Assembly (NCBI GenBank): GCA_004297395.1
Contig: SCUO01000093.1
Coordinates: forward strand, 1 to 64,000
Length of the DNA stretch: 64,000 nt
From: Chloroflexota bacterium
GTDB lineage: Bacteria > Chloroflexota > Limnocylindria > Limnocylindrales > CSP1-4
Direction of reading: 5' to 3'
Below the pieces are notes generated by a model. It was not told the origin of the DNA and ran no database searches. It was given only the letters and a program-made list of their open reading frames with translations. A program made the translations under genes and the position numbers. Shown one piece after another: positions 53,255-62,085 of this stretch; the stretch's first letter is position 1, and the number at the start of each line of letters is the position of its first letter.

Positions 53255-54853
53255 ATGAGCCAGCGCTACACCCACATCGTCGTCGGCGCCGGGGCGGCCG
53301 GCTGCGCCGTCGCCGCGCGCCTGAGCGAGGTTCCGGACAATCGGGTCCTCCTCCTCGAGGCCGGGGGGCCGGACAGCAATCCGCTCATCCACATGCCGGC
53401 CGGCTTCACCAAGCTCACCGGCCCGAGCGTGAACTGGGGCTTCCAGACCGTCCCACAGTCGCAGTTGAATGACCGCCGGATGCACTACCCGCAGGGGCGC
53501 ACGCTCGGTGGCAGCACATCGATCAACGCCATGATCTACATCCGCGGCCACCGCCTCGACTACGACGCGTGGCATGACCTCGGCAACGAGGGCTGGGGCT
53601 ACGACGGCGTCCTGCCGTACTTCACGAAGTCCGAGAACAACGAGCGGCTCGTCAACGAGTTCCACGGCACCGGGGGCCCGCTCAACGTCACCGAGCAGGT
53701 CGGGCACAACCCGATCACGAAAGGGTTCGTGCGCTCGCTGCAGTCGCTGGGCATCCCGTTCACCCACGACTTCAATGGCGCCGAGCAGGACGGCGTGGGC
53801 TACTACGACGTCACCCAGCGCAACGTCCGCCGCGAGAGCGCGGCGACCGCGTTCCTCCGTCCGGCCAAACGCCGCAGGAACCTCGTCGTCGAGACCCACG
53901 CAATGGCCACCAGGGTCCTCGTGGACGGGGACCACGCGGTCGGCGTCCAGTACATCTACCGTGGCAAGCCGGCCGAGGTGCGGATCGAGGCGGGCGGCGA
54001 GGTCGTCCTCTCGGGTGGTGCCGTCAACTCACCGCGCTTGCTGCTCCTGTCGGGCATCGGCCCGGCGGACGAGCTCCGCGCCCTCGGGATCGAGGTGGTT
54101 CACGACCTGCCAGGGGTCGGCAAGAACTTCCAGGACCACATGGACGTGTACCTGACCGCCGAGACCGCGCCGGTGAGCTACAACGGCGAGGACCGCTGGG
54201 ACAAGGCGGCCCGCCATGGGATCCAGTACCTGCTCTACAAGACGGGGCCGGTCACGGCGTGCGTCGCCGAGGCGGGTGCCTTCCTGCGCTCGAGCAGCGA
54301 CGTCCGATCGCCGGACATCCAGATTCACTGTCTGCCCGCCTACGTGGTCGACCATGGTCGGATGCGGATCAAGGGCCACGGCGTCACGATCAACACCTGC
54401 AACCTGCGGCCCAGGAGCATCGGCTCGGTGACGCTCCGGTCATCGGACCCTACCGTGGAGCCGGCGATCGACCCGGCGTTTCTCCAGGACCCACACGACT
54501 GGACGATCTCCATGGAGGGCTTCGAGCGCGGGCGCGAGATCATCCACGCCCCTGCCTTCAAGGACCTGATCCGGAGGGAGCGCCTGCCGGGCAGTGACGT
54601 GAAGTCGGAGAAGGGCATCCGGGAGTACATCAAGCAGTGGTCGAAGACCGACTACCACCCGGTCGGCTCCTGCAAGATGGGCGGCGACCCGATGGCCGTC
54701 GTCGATACCCAGCTGCGCGTCCACGGCATGGCCGGCCTGCGTGTCATCGACGCCTCGATCATGCCGACCCTCATCTCCGGCAACACCCAGGCGCCCTCGA
54801 TCATGATCGGCGAGAAGGGTGCCGCGATCATGCGCGCCGGCAGGGTCGTCTGA
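53255..54853 (+). CDS. GMC family oxidoreductase (choline/alcohol dehydrogenase-like)
   Basis: 532 residues. 'IVVGAGAAGCAVAARLSE' binds FAD, 'QGRTLGGSTSINAMIYIRGH' is GMC signature 1, 'SGGAVNSPRLLLLSGIGPAD' is signature 2, and 'DYHPVGSCKMG' plus 'ISGNTQAPSIMIGEKGA' hold the catalytic His and Asn. It oxidises a primary or secondary alcohol, substrate unknown. The pair of unlike GMC genes suggests two oxidation steps or positions. It is followed after 58 nt by a Gfo/Idh gene. Confidence 0.92.
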   Translation: MSQRYTHIVVGAGAAGCAVAARLSEVPDNRVLLLEAGGPDSNPLIHMPAGFTKLTGPSVNWGFQTVPQSQLNDRRMHYPQGRTLGGSTSINAMIYIRGHRLDYDAWHDLGNEGWGYDGVLPYFTKSENNERLVNEFHGTGGPLNVTEQVGHNPITKGFVRSLQSLGIPFTHDFNGAEQDGVGYYDVTQRNVRRESAATAFLRPAKRRRNLVVETHAMATRVLVDGDHAVGVQYIYRGKPAEVRIEAGGEVVLSGGAVNSPRLLLLSGIGPADELRALGIEVVHDLPGVGKNFQDHMDVYLTAETAPVSYNGEDRWDKAARHGIQYLLYKTGPVTACVAEAGAFLRSSSDVRSPDIQIHCLPAYVVDHGRMRIKGHGVTINTCNLRPRSIGSVTLRSSDPTVEPAIDPAFLQDPHDWTISMEGFERGREIIHAPAFKDLIRRERLPGSDVKSEKGIREYIKQWSKTDYHPVGSCKMGGDPMAVVDTQLRVHGMAGLRVIDASIMPTLISGNTQAPSIMIGEKGAAIMRAGRVV

Positions 54854-54911
54854 CCGTCCCCCGACACCGATTCGCGACGCACGCATCGACGACAGCTCGA
54901 GGAGGAGCACC

Positions 54912-55907
54912 ATGGCCGCGCTTCGTTGGGGGTTGATCGGCGCCAGCGATGTCGCCGCCACGCGAATGATCCCGGCGATGCGCCGGCTCGGCCACGAGGT
55001 GGCGGGGGTGGGAGACCCGACGCCCGACTGGGCGGCCACGTACGCCGAGCGCAATGGCATCCCGTTCTCGGGCACGGTCGAGGAGCTGGCGGCGCGCGAC
55101 GACGTCGATGCCGTCTACATCAGCACGAAGAACGAGTACCACCGTGACCATACCCTGCTGGCGGCCGCCGCCGGCAAGCACGTCCTGTGCGAGAAGCCAC
55201 TGGCACTCTCCGCCGACGACGGGCGGCGGATGGTCGACGCGTGCGAGGCGGCCGGAGTCATCCTGGGCACCAACCACCACCTCCCCGGCGCCGGCACGCA
55301 CAGCAAGGTCCGAGAGCTCGTCGCCGGCGGAGCGGTGGGCCGCGTCCTGGCCGTGCGCGTCTTCCATGCGGTCATGCTTCCCGAGCGACTGCAGGGCTGG
55401 CGCCTCGGCAGCCGGGCGGGCGGCGGGGTCGCCCTCGACGTCACCTGCCACGACGCGGCCGTGATCAACCCGCTCCTTGGCGCGCTCCCGGTCGACCTCG
55501 TGGCGCTCGCGACGCACCAGGGCCCCTGGGAGGCGGCCGCCGAGGACGCCCTGATGTCGACGATGCGGTACGCGGACGGCACGCTGGTCCAGACGCATGA
55601 CGCCTTCACGGTCCAGTACGCCCCGACCGGTCTCCACGTGATCGGGTCGGACGGCGCGATCTTCGCGACGGCCGTCATGACCCAGGACCCGATCGGGACG
55701 GTCGTGCTCCGCGACGCCTCCGGCGAGCGGGAGATCGAGGTCGCTAACCGGCGCGACCTGTACGAGATCAGCGTCGGCGGCTTCGCCGCGGCGGTGAGCG
55801 GCGAGTCCGAGCGACCGGTCGTCACCGGCCTCGACGGGCTGCGCGCCGCCCAGGTGGCGCTCGCGGTCAGGCAGGCCGCGGAGAGCGGCGAGCGCGTCGT
55901 CCTCTAG
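54912..55907 (+). CDS. Gfo/Idh/MocA family oxidoreductase (2 of 3)
   Basis: 331 residues. 'LRWGLIGASDVAATRMIPAMR' (NAD(P) fold), 'VYISTKNEYHRDHTLLAAAAGKHVLCEKPLAL' (EKP), 'GGGVALDVTCHDAAVINPLLG' (active-site Asp/His). The short form resembles 1,5-anhydro-D-fructose reductase and D-xylose dehydrogenase relatives. ATG 54912 follows GGAGGAG. It is probably in one transcript with the two GMC genes. Confidence 0.9.
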   Translation: MAALRWGLIGASDVAATRMIPAMRRLGHEVAGVGDPTPDWAATYAERNGIPFSGTVEELAARDDVDAVYISTKNEYHRDHTLLAAAAGKHVLCEKPLALSADDGRRMVDACEAAGVILGTNHHLPGAGTHSKVRELVAGGAVGRVLAVRVFHAVMLPERLQGWRLGSRAGGGVALDVTCHDAAVINPLLGALPVDLVALATHQGPWEAAAEDALMSTMRYADGTLVQTHDAFTVQYAPTGLHVIGSDGAIFATAVMTQDPIGTVVLRDASGEREIEVANRRDLYEISVGGFAAAVSGESERPVVTGLDGLRAAQVALAVRQAAESGERVVL

Positions 55908-55939
55908 CCGCCGTCGGCCGGATCCGGGTGGGGAGCGTG

Positions 55940-55979
55940 GTACGTTGACGCTCCTGAGCACCCACGCCCGGAGTACGTT
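55940..55979. promoter_or_regulatory. Direct repeat upstream of the AraC-family gene
   Basis: GTACGTT occurs at 55940-55946 and 55973-55979, 33 bp apart (about three helical turns). The second copy ends 8 bp before the regulator start. Tandem half-sites on one helical face suit an AraC-type protein. Confidence 0.45.
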
Positions 55980-55987
55980 CGAACCGA

Positions 55988-56785
55988 ATGGATCGAGACG
56001 CGGTCTGCCGGTACCTCGCGTCGACCAACATCGAGCACGCAACGCTGCAGTTCTGCGAGCGATTCGATGAGAAGAGCCGCATCTGGAACTTCAGCAAGCA
56101 CTCGCACCCGTTCTTCGAGCTGATCTTCTTCCTCGAAGGCCGGGCCAACATCGACGCGGGTGACGAGTCCGTGGACGTCCTCGGCTTCGACGTCCTGATC
56201 TACCCGCCGGGCCTGGAACACGCCGAGCACCTCGACCTGCGCCATCGGCAGGAGATCATCTGTCTCTGGGCGGACACCGGGCCCACCGGGTCGTTCGACC
56301 ATGCGATCAAGCTCATGGACGAGCGCGGCACACTGCGCTCGCTGTTCGAGATGGTGTACGACGAGTTCACGACCAACCGCCCGTTCTCGCCCGACCTTAT
56401 CTCGTGCTACCTCCAGGCCATCTTCCTCCAGGTGCGGCAGCACTTCTCCGAGCCATCCCGCGACGCCAGCACGCTCGTCGAGCGCTGCCTCGGGTTCATC
56501 CACGAGCACTATGCCCGGGACTTCGACATCGGGGAGCTGGCGCGACAGGTCTCGGTCAGCCCGAGCTACCTGTTCCGACTCTTCAAGAAGAAGATGCACG
56601 TCACGCCGATGCACTATCGGAACATCGTCCGCCTCGACAAGGCGAAGCTGCTCCTCGCCGACCAGGCGCTCACCGTCGACGACGTCGCCGAGCGCGTCGG
56701 ATACGAGGACCCCAAGTACTTCTCGCGCGTCTTCCGGGATCTCGTGGGCGTGTCGCCGAGCGCCTACCGCAAGGAACGCCTCTGA
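55988..56785 (+). CDS. AraC family transcriptional regulator
   Basis: 265 residues. The N-terminal cupin has 'FSKHSHPFFELIFFLEGRANI' and 'VLIYPPGLEHAEHLDL'. The C-terminal double HTH has 'DIGELARQVSVSPSYLFRLFKKKM' and 'VDDVAERVGYEDPKYFSRVFRDLVGVSPSAYR'. It probably senses a sugar or small acid and activates the glycyl radical operon that begins 125 nt downstream, and perhaps itself through the direct repeats. Confidence 0.92.
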   Translation: MDRDAVCRYLASTNIEHATLQFCERFDEKSRIWNFSKHSHPFFELIFFLEGRANIDAGDESVDVLGFDVLIYPPGLEHAEHLDLRHRQEIICLWADTGPTGSFDHAIKLMDERGTLRSLFEMVYDEFTTNRPFSPDLISCYLQAIFLQVRQHFSEPSRDASTLVERCLGFIHEHYARDFDIGELARQVSVSPSYLFRLFKKKMHVTPMHYRNIVRLDKAKLLLADQALTVDDVAERVGYEDPKYFSRVFRDLVGVSPSAYRKERL

Positions 56786-56855
56786 TCTCCTGAGACCCGG
56801 GTGCGTCCGGCCCGATTCGCGTCACTTCCATCCACCTACCCGCAAGGCGTCTCGG

Positions 56856-56884
56856 TTCACCCGCCGCCCAGGGCTGGCTACGAT
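56856..56884 (+). promoter_or_regulatory. Candidate promoter of the glycyl radical operon
   Basis: TTCACC (56856-56861), a 17-bp spacer, then TACGAT (56879-56884), 26 bp before the ATG, with GAGGAG as ribosome site between. A weak -35 fits activator dependence on the adjacent AraC protein. Confidence 0.5.
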
Positions 56885-56910
56885 GCGGACAAGTCGAGGA
56901 GCGACGTGCA

Positions 56911-59283
56911 ATGACCGTGGCGCAGCAACCGGCGGTGACGGGCCCGACCGAGCGCATTCGCGGCCTGAAGGAGCGGATGCTCGACGAGCCGCGGTACCTC
57001 TCGATCGAGCAGGCGCTGATCGTCACCGACGTCTACCAGGCCCACGAGGGCGAGACCGCCGCGGTCAAGCGGGCGCTGTCGCTCGCCGAGGCGATGCGCC
57101 GCATCGAGATCCACGTCGACCCCGACGAGCTGATCGTCGGCAACCGCACGACCGGCGTCCGCGCCGGCGTCGTCTTCCCCGAGGCCGGGATCAGCTGGAT
57201 CGACCGCGAGCTCGACACGATGTCGAGGCGGCCGCAGGACAGGTTCAATGTCCGCCCCGAGGACGCGGCAACGTTCCGCGCGCGGATTCTCCCGTACTGG
57301 CAGGGCAGGACCCTCGAGGACACGCTCCGTGCCGAGGACGGGCCGCTCCTCGACGCCATCGCCCGCGTGGTCAAGATCAACCAGAAGGACCATGCCCAGG
57401 GTCACATCTGCCCCGACACGGCCAAGTGGATTCGGCTGGGGCCCGCCGGAATCCGCGCCGAGGCGGCGGCCAGGGCGGTCTTCGCGACGCCCGATCAGCG
57501 CGAGTTCTACGACTCGGTCCTGATCGTCCTCGACGCATCGATGGACTTCATGCGCCGCTACGCCGACCTCGCCGGCGAGATGGTCGCGACGGCCGACTCG
57601 CCGGAGCGCGCCGCTAACCTCCGCGAGACCGCCCGCATCTGCAGCAAGCTCGCCGAGGGCGGCGCGGAGACCTTCCGGGAGGCCGTCCAGGCGCTCTGGT
57701 TCCTGTTCGCGCTGCTCCACCTCGAGAGCAACGCTTCGTCGTTCTCGCCCGGGCGCGCGGACCAGTACCTCTATCCCTACTACCTGGCCGACATCGAGGC
57801 CGGCCGCCTGGACCGGGCGGGCGCCCTCGAGCTCATCGAGGCGCTGTGGCTCAAGTTCAACCAGATCGTCTACCTCCGGAACTCGCACTCGGCGTCGTTC
57901 TTCGCCGGCTTCCCGATCGGCTTCAACGTCGCCTTCGGCGGCCGCGACGAGGCCGGCCGCGACGAGTCCAACGAGCTGTCCCACCTGTTCCTCGAGGCGC
58001 AGAGCCACATCCTCCTGCCGCAGCCCAACCTGTCGGCCCGGCTCCACGAAGGCACCCCGGACGCGCTCCTCGACGAGTGCACCAGGGTCATCGGCCTGGG
58101 ATCGGGCATGCCGCAGGTTTTCAACGACGAATCGATCATTCCCGCCCTCGAGGCGCAGGGCATCGCCCCCGCCGACGCGGTCAATTACTCGATCGTCGGC
58201 TGTGTCGAGCTCTCCACCCACGGGAACAACCTCGGCTGGTCGGACGCCGCGATGTTCAACCTCGTCAAGGCGCTCGAGCTCGCCATGAACGACGGCAAAT
58301 GCCTGCTGAGCGGCGCACAGCTTGGCCCACGGACCGGCTATCTCACCGACTTCGCCAGCTACGAGGACCTCGAGGCGGCCTTCGCGGTCCAGATCGACTA
58401 CTTCTTCGAGAAGATGATCGAGGCATGCGAGAAGGTCGAGGAGATCCACCAGCGGCTCCTGCCCTCGGCGTTCCTCTCGTCCGTCATCGACGACTGCCTC
58501 GACCGTGGCCTCGACGTCACCCGCGGCGGCGCGCACTACAACCTGTCCGGCATCCAGGTCATCCAGGTGGCCAACGTCGCCGACAGCCTGGCCGCCGTCA
58601 AGAAGCTGGTTTACGACGAGGGCACGGTGGACAGGGCCCGGCTCGTGGCCGCGCTCCAGACGAACTACGAGCATGACCCGGAGCTGGCACGGATCCTGAT
58701 CAACAAGGCCCCCAAGTACGGCAACGACGTCGAGTGGGTGGACGCCATCGGCAACAAGTGGGTCCACTACTTCGCTCGCAAGTTCGAGGGCCGCACCAAC
58801 TACCGCGGTGGTCGCTACCACACCGGGCTGTACACCGTCAGCGCGCATGTCCCGATGGGTGCCAACGTCGGCGCGACCCCCGACGGCCGCCCGGCCGGCG
58901 CCCCCCTCGCGGACGGTGGCATGTCGGCCGTCTACGGTCGCGATCGCCGCGGGCCGACGGCGCTGCTCTCGTCCGTGGCCCGGGTGGATTCGTACCTTGG
59001 CAGCAACGGCACGCTTCTCAACATGAAGTTCCTGCCGCGCCTGTTCAAGTCCCAAGAAGGGTCCCAGGCGTTCGCCTCGATGCTGCGCGGCTTCGTGAAG
59101 CTGGGCATCAACCACGTCCAGTTCAACGTCGTCACCCGTGACGACCTGATCGCCGCCCAGAAGGAACCCGACAAGTACCGCAATCTGACCATCCGGGTCG
59201 CCGGGTACACCGCCTACTTCACCGAGCTCGCCGAGGATCTCCAGAACGAGATCATCGCCCGGACGAGCTACGAGGACTCGTGA
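56911..59283 (+). CDS. Glycyl radical enzyme, dehydratase-like (PFL-like family)
   Basis: 790 residues. The thiyl-radical Cys431 is in 'NYSIVGCVELSTHGNN' with general-base Glu433 two residues on and Asp445 at C+14, as in glycerol and propanediol dehydratases. 'GHICPD' (His165) matches their substrate-binding His; 'SSFSPGRADQYLYPYY' is the family barrel motif. Glycyl radical site: 'IRVAGYTAYF' (Gly765), 25 residues from the end. It probably removes water (or another leaving group) from a vicinal diol, but the substrate is not assignable; 'CVELS' instead of the common CVEP argues against the best-known classes. Oxygen-sensitive once activated. Its stop overlaps the activase start. Confidence 0.9.
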   Translation: MTVAQQPAVTGPTERIRGLKERMLDEPRYLSIEQALIVTDVYQAHEGETAAVKRALSLAEAMRRIEIHVDPDELIVGNRTTGVRAGVVFPEAGISWIDRELDTMSRRPQDRFNVRPEDAATFRARILPYWQGRTLEDTLRAEDGPLLDAIARVVKINQKDHAQGHICPDTAKWIRLGPAGIRAEAAARAVFATPDQREFYDSVLIVLDASMDFMRRYADLAGEMVATADSPERAANLRETARICSKLAEGGAETFREAVQALWFLFALLHLESNASSFSPGRADQYLYPYYLADIEAGRLDRAGALELIEALWLKFNQIVYLRNSHSASFFAGFPIGFNVAFGGRDEAGRDESNELSHLFLEAQSHILLPQPNLSARLHEGTPDALLDECTRVIGLGSGMPQVFNDESIIPALEAQGIAPADAVNYSIVGCVELSTHGNNLGWSDAAMFNLVKALELAMNDGKCLLSGAQLGPRTGYLTDFASYEDLEAAFAVQIDYFFEKMIEACEKVEEIHQRLLPSAFLSSVIDDCLDRGLDVTRGGAHYNLSGIQVIQVANVADSLAAVKKLVYDEGTVDRARLVAALQTNYEHDPELARILINKAPKYGNDVEWVDAIGNKWVHYFARKFEGRTNYRGGRYHTGLYTVSAHVPMGANVGATPDGRPAGAPLADGGMSAVYGRDRRGPTALLSSVARVDSYLGSNGTLLNMKFLPRLFKSQEGSQAFASMLRGFVKLGINHVQFNVVTRDDLIAAQKEPDKYRNLTIRVAGYTAYFTELAEDLQNEIIARTSYEDS

Positions 59284-60188
59284 CCACGGGCCGGGTCTTC
59301 GATATCCAGCGGTTCTCCGTCCACGACGGACCCGGGATACGGACCACGGTCTTCCTCAAGGGCTGCCCGCTTCGCTGCCGGTGGTGCCAGAACCCGGAGG
59401 GATTGGAGCGGGCGATCTCGCTCTGGCACTTCGAGAACCTCTGCGGCCGCACGGGCCACTGCCAGGACGTCTGCCCGACTGGGGCGATCACCCTCACGCC
59501 CGTCGGCGTCGAGATCAACCATGCGGCCTGCACGCTCTGCGGCGACTGCGTCGAGGTCTGCCCGAACAACGCCCTCGCTTTCGACGGTCGGGACATCACC
59601 ACCGACGAGGTCCTTGCCGAAGTGTCCCGCGACGCGATCTTCCACGAGGTCTCCGGCGGCGGGGTGACTTTCTCGGGCGGCGAGCCCCTGGCCCAGCCGG
59701 CGTTTGTTCGCGACACCGCGGCGGCGCTCAAGTCCCGGGGCCTGCCGACCACGCTCGAGTCGTCGTTCCACGCGCCGTGGTCCTCCATCGAGCCGCTGCT
59801 CCCGGTCATCGACCTGTTCATCGTGGACGTCAAGGTTGCGGATCCAGCGGCGCACCGCGTCGCCACCGGCGTTTCGAACGAGCTGATCCTGGACAACCTC
59901 CGCCGCCTTACCAAGGCGCTCCGGGGCGAAGGGCGGATCCTGGTCCGCGTGCCACTGATCCCGGGCTACACGGCGACGCCCGAGAACCTGGGGGCGATCG
60001 CGGACCTGCTGGTGGCAGTTGACCCGTCGCTGCCCGTCGAGCTGATGAACTTCAACCCCCTCGCGAGCGCGAAGTACCGCCGGATGGGGATGGCGTACGA
60101 GTTCGCCGACGCCGCCAGAGCGTATTCGCCGGCCGAGATGGCCGGGTTCCAATCGTTGTTCGCCGAGCGTGGCCTCACCGTGCGGTGA
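59280..60188 (+). CDS. Glycyl radical enzyme activating enzyme (radical SAM)
   Basis: 302 residues. The radical SAM cluster motif is 'FLKGCPLRCRWCQNPEG' (CxxxCxxC). A ferredoxin-like insert holds two further Cys sets ('CGRTGHCQDVC', 'CTLCGDCVEVCPNNAL'), the form typical of activases for dehydratase-type enzymes. 'VTFSGGEPLAQPAF' is the GGE SAM motif. It uses SAM to place the radical on Gly765 of the neighbouring enzyme. GTG 59280 overlaps that gene's stop (GTGA). Confidence 0.94.
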   Translation: MTTGRVFDIQRFSVHDGPGIRTTVFLKGCPLRCRWCQNPEGLERAISLWHFENLCGRTGHCQDVCPTGAITLTPVGVEINHAACTLCGDCVEVCPNNALAFDGRDITTDEVLAEVSRDAIFHEVSGGGVTFSGGEPLAQPAFVRDTAAALKSRGLPTTLESSFHAPWSSIEPLLPVIDLFIVDVKVADPAAHRVATGVSNELILDNLRRLTKALRGEGRILVRVPLIPGYTATPENLGAIADLLVAVDPSLPVELMNFNPLASAKYRRMGMAYEFADAARAYSPAEMAGFQSLFAERGLTVR

Positions 60189-60219
60189 TGTCCCGACGGT
60201 CGCTGTCCGGAGCCCAACG

Positions 60220-62085
60220 ATGAGCAGCGTCGTCCGCGATCTGGTCGACGCCGCCAAGGGCGGCCGGCCCGTCTACATCAGCACCGTTCGCGAGCGCCTC
60301 GAGGGGCTGGACCCAGCCGCATCGTTCCGGGTGACGGCCACCCTCCAGGGCTTCGACGCACGCGTCCGTGCCTTCTCATTCGCGTTGCCGAAGTTCGCCT
60401 CGCTCGCCTTCGACGAGCGGGCGATGATCATCGAATACGTGCTCGCGAGCCTCTACAACATCATCTCGACGGTCGGCGGCCGGGGTCTGACGCTCGAGAC
60501 GAGCGACGACGACGGCGACGGGGTGGAGCTCGCGGCGATCTTCGAACAGGAGTTTGGCATCGGCCTGGCCCGTCTCGACCGGCCCGGCTACGGCCGGGCC
60601 ATCAACGTCGCCGAGCGCATGGACGAGGCGGTGTCCCCGGAGGGCACGCCGGACCGGGGCATGTTTCGGCTGGCCAGGCGGATGCCCTCCGAGTCACGCG
60701 AGATGCCCGTGTCTCGGGCCGGCCCAGGAGGCAGCATCGCGGAGCTCTGCGACCGTTCCCGACAAGGTCTAGTCGGCGCTGCGATCTGCGGCATCGACGT
60801 CGGTGGTACGGACATCAAGCTCTGCCTCGCTGTCGACGGTCAGGTCGCGAGCTTCCTCGAGTACGACTGGTTCCCCGCCGCGTTCACCGCCGTCGACCAG
60901 ATCATCGACCCCATTGTGCTTTTGGTCCGCCTCCTGCGGCTCGACGGCGCTTGTGCCCGGGGCCTGCCCAACACCGCCGCCGTCGCCGAGGTGCTCCAAC
61001 CGGCCTTCGGCCGTGGAGCGTCATTGGCGGTGATCGAGGCTGCTGTACGCGCCGGGGAGGCGCTCCTCGCCGAGCCGTTCGCGCTCGACGCCATCGGCGT
61101 CTGCTTCCCGGACGTCGTGGTGCGCGACAAGATCGTCGGCGGCGAGGTATACAAGACGCGCGGGATGCGAGACCACCTGGGGGCTGCCTACGAAGGCGAG
61201 TTCCGGCGTCTCTCGAGCCTGAGCGAGGAGCTGCGCACCTTCGTGAGGCCTGGCGGCGTCGTGGGGATCGTCAACGACGGGCCGATGGCTGCCTTCACTG
61301 CCACCGTCGAGCTCGGAGCCGCAGCCCCAGCATCGATCAAGGACGGCGTCTTCGCGCACACGCTCGGGACGGAGCTCGGGTCGGGATGGGTGACCGAGGA
61401 CGGCGAGATCCCGGAGATCCCCCTCGAGATCTACAACTGCATCCTTGATCTGGGCAGCTACCCGGAGCGCGCGTTCGCGCCCGACGACGTGCGCAGCGTC
61501 AACAACTTCAACACCCGGCTGGCCGGGACGCTCCAGAAGTACACCAGCCAGAGCGGGGTCTTCAGGCTCGCGGCCAAGTACCTGCCGGAGCAGGACCCCG
61601 CGCTCTACGCAGAGCTGCTCGACCGCGGCCTGCTCGAGGGCTCCCCGTCGGGCCTGTTCGTCCCGACCGAGCCCAGGGACATGCGGAAGCCGCTCCTGGA
61701 GCTCCTCATGGCGGCTGCCGAGGCGGGCGGGCACCCGGCCGTCGACCGGATCTTCCGCGAGGTCGGCGAGTTCATGGCCGTCGCCTGGCTTGAGTCGAAG
61801 TGGCTGCTCGACCCGGCCGTCGCTCAGCGCATCCTGTTCGGCCGCCTGGTCAAGCGCCGCGTGTGTTTCGACCTGATGGTCGAAGGCGCCCGCTCGATCG
61901 CCCCGTCGCTCGTGCTCGAAGTCGCCGACGACGAGATGGCGAACACCGACCTCATGCGCCAGCTCCGCGACAGCGATCGGTACACGGTGGCCCAGTTCGC
62001 CCAGGCGATCGGGGCCATCCACTACGCCAACTACCGGCGCAATGCGGCGTCGGTTGCCGCCCCGATGACGAGCGGGGCATCGTGA
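60220..62085 (+). CDS. Large ROK-like (ASKHA) sugar kinase
   Basis: 621 residues, about twice a normal ROK kinase. An unassigned N-terminal domain (1 to about 195) comes first. Then 'CGIDVGGTDIKLCLAVDG' (phosphate-1), 'GVVGIVNDGPMAAFTATVELG' (ROK ENDAN-like region) and 'AHTLGTELGSGWVTEDGEIP' (phosphate-2/hinge). The ROK zinc motif CxCGxxGCxE is not seen. It probably phosphorylates a sugar or anhydro-sugar for the glycyl radical branch. ATG 60220 is chosen by domain start; the ORF is open to 60169. The stop shares a base with the next ATG (TGATG). Confidence 0.72.
   Translation: MSSVVRDLVDAAKGGRPVYISTVRERLEGLDPAASFRVTATLQGFDARVRAFSFALPKFASLAFDERAMIIEYVLASLYNIISTVGGRGLTLETSDDDGDGVELAAIFEQEFGIGLARLDRPGYGRAINVAERMDEAVSPEGTPDRGMFRLARRMPSESREMPVSRAGPGGSIAELCDRSRQGLVGAAICGIDVGGTDIKLCLAVDGQVASFLEYDWFPAAFTAVDQIIDPIVLLVRLLRLDGACARGLPNTAAVAEVLQPAFGRGASLAVIEAAVRAGEALLAEPFALDAIGVCFPDVVVRDKIVGGEVYKTRGMRDHLGAAYEGEFRRLSSLSEELRTFVRPGGVVGIVNDGPMAAFTATVELGAAAPASIKDGVFAHTLGTELGSGWVTEDGEIPEIPLEIYNCILDLGSYPERAFAPDDVRSVNNFNTRLAGTLQKYTSQSGVFRLAAKYLPEQDPALYAELLDRGLLEGSPSGLFVPTEPRDMRKPLLELLMAAAEAGGHPAVDRIFREVGEFMAVAWLESKWLLDPAVAQRILFGRLVKRRVCFDLMVEGARSIAPSLVLEVADDEMANTDLMRQLRDSDRYTVAQFAQAIGAIHYANYRRNAASVAAPMTSGAS

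Noticed and set aside
56878-59115. 745-aa minus-strand ORF opposite the glycyl radical enzyme
   Set aside because: No motifs; the plus strand has all catalytic residues of the family.
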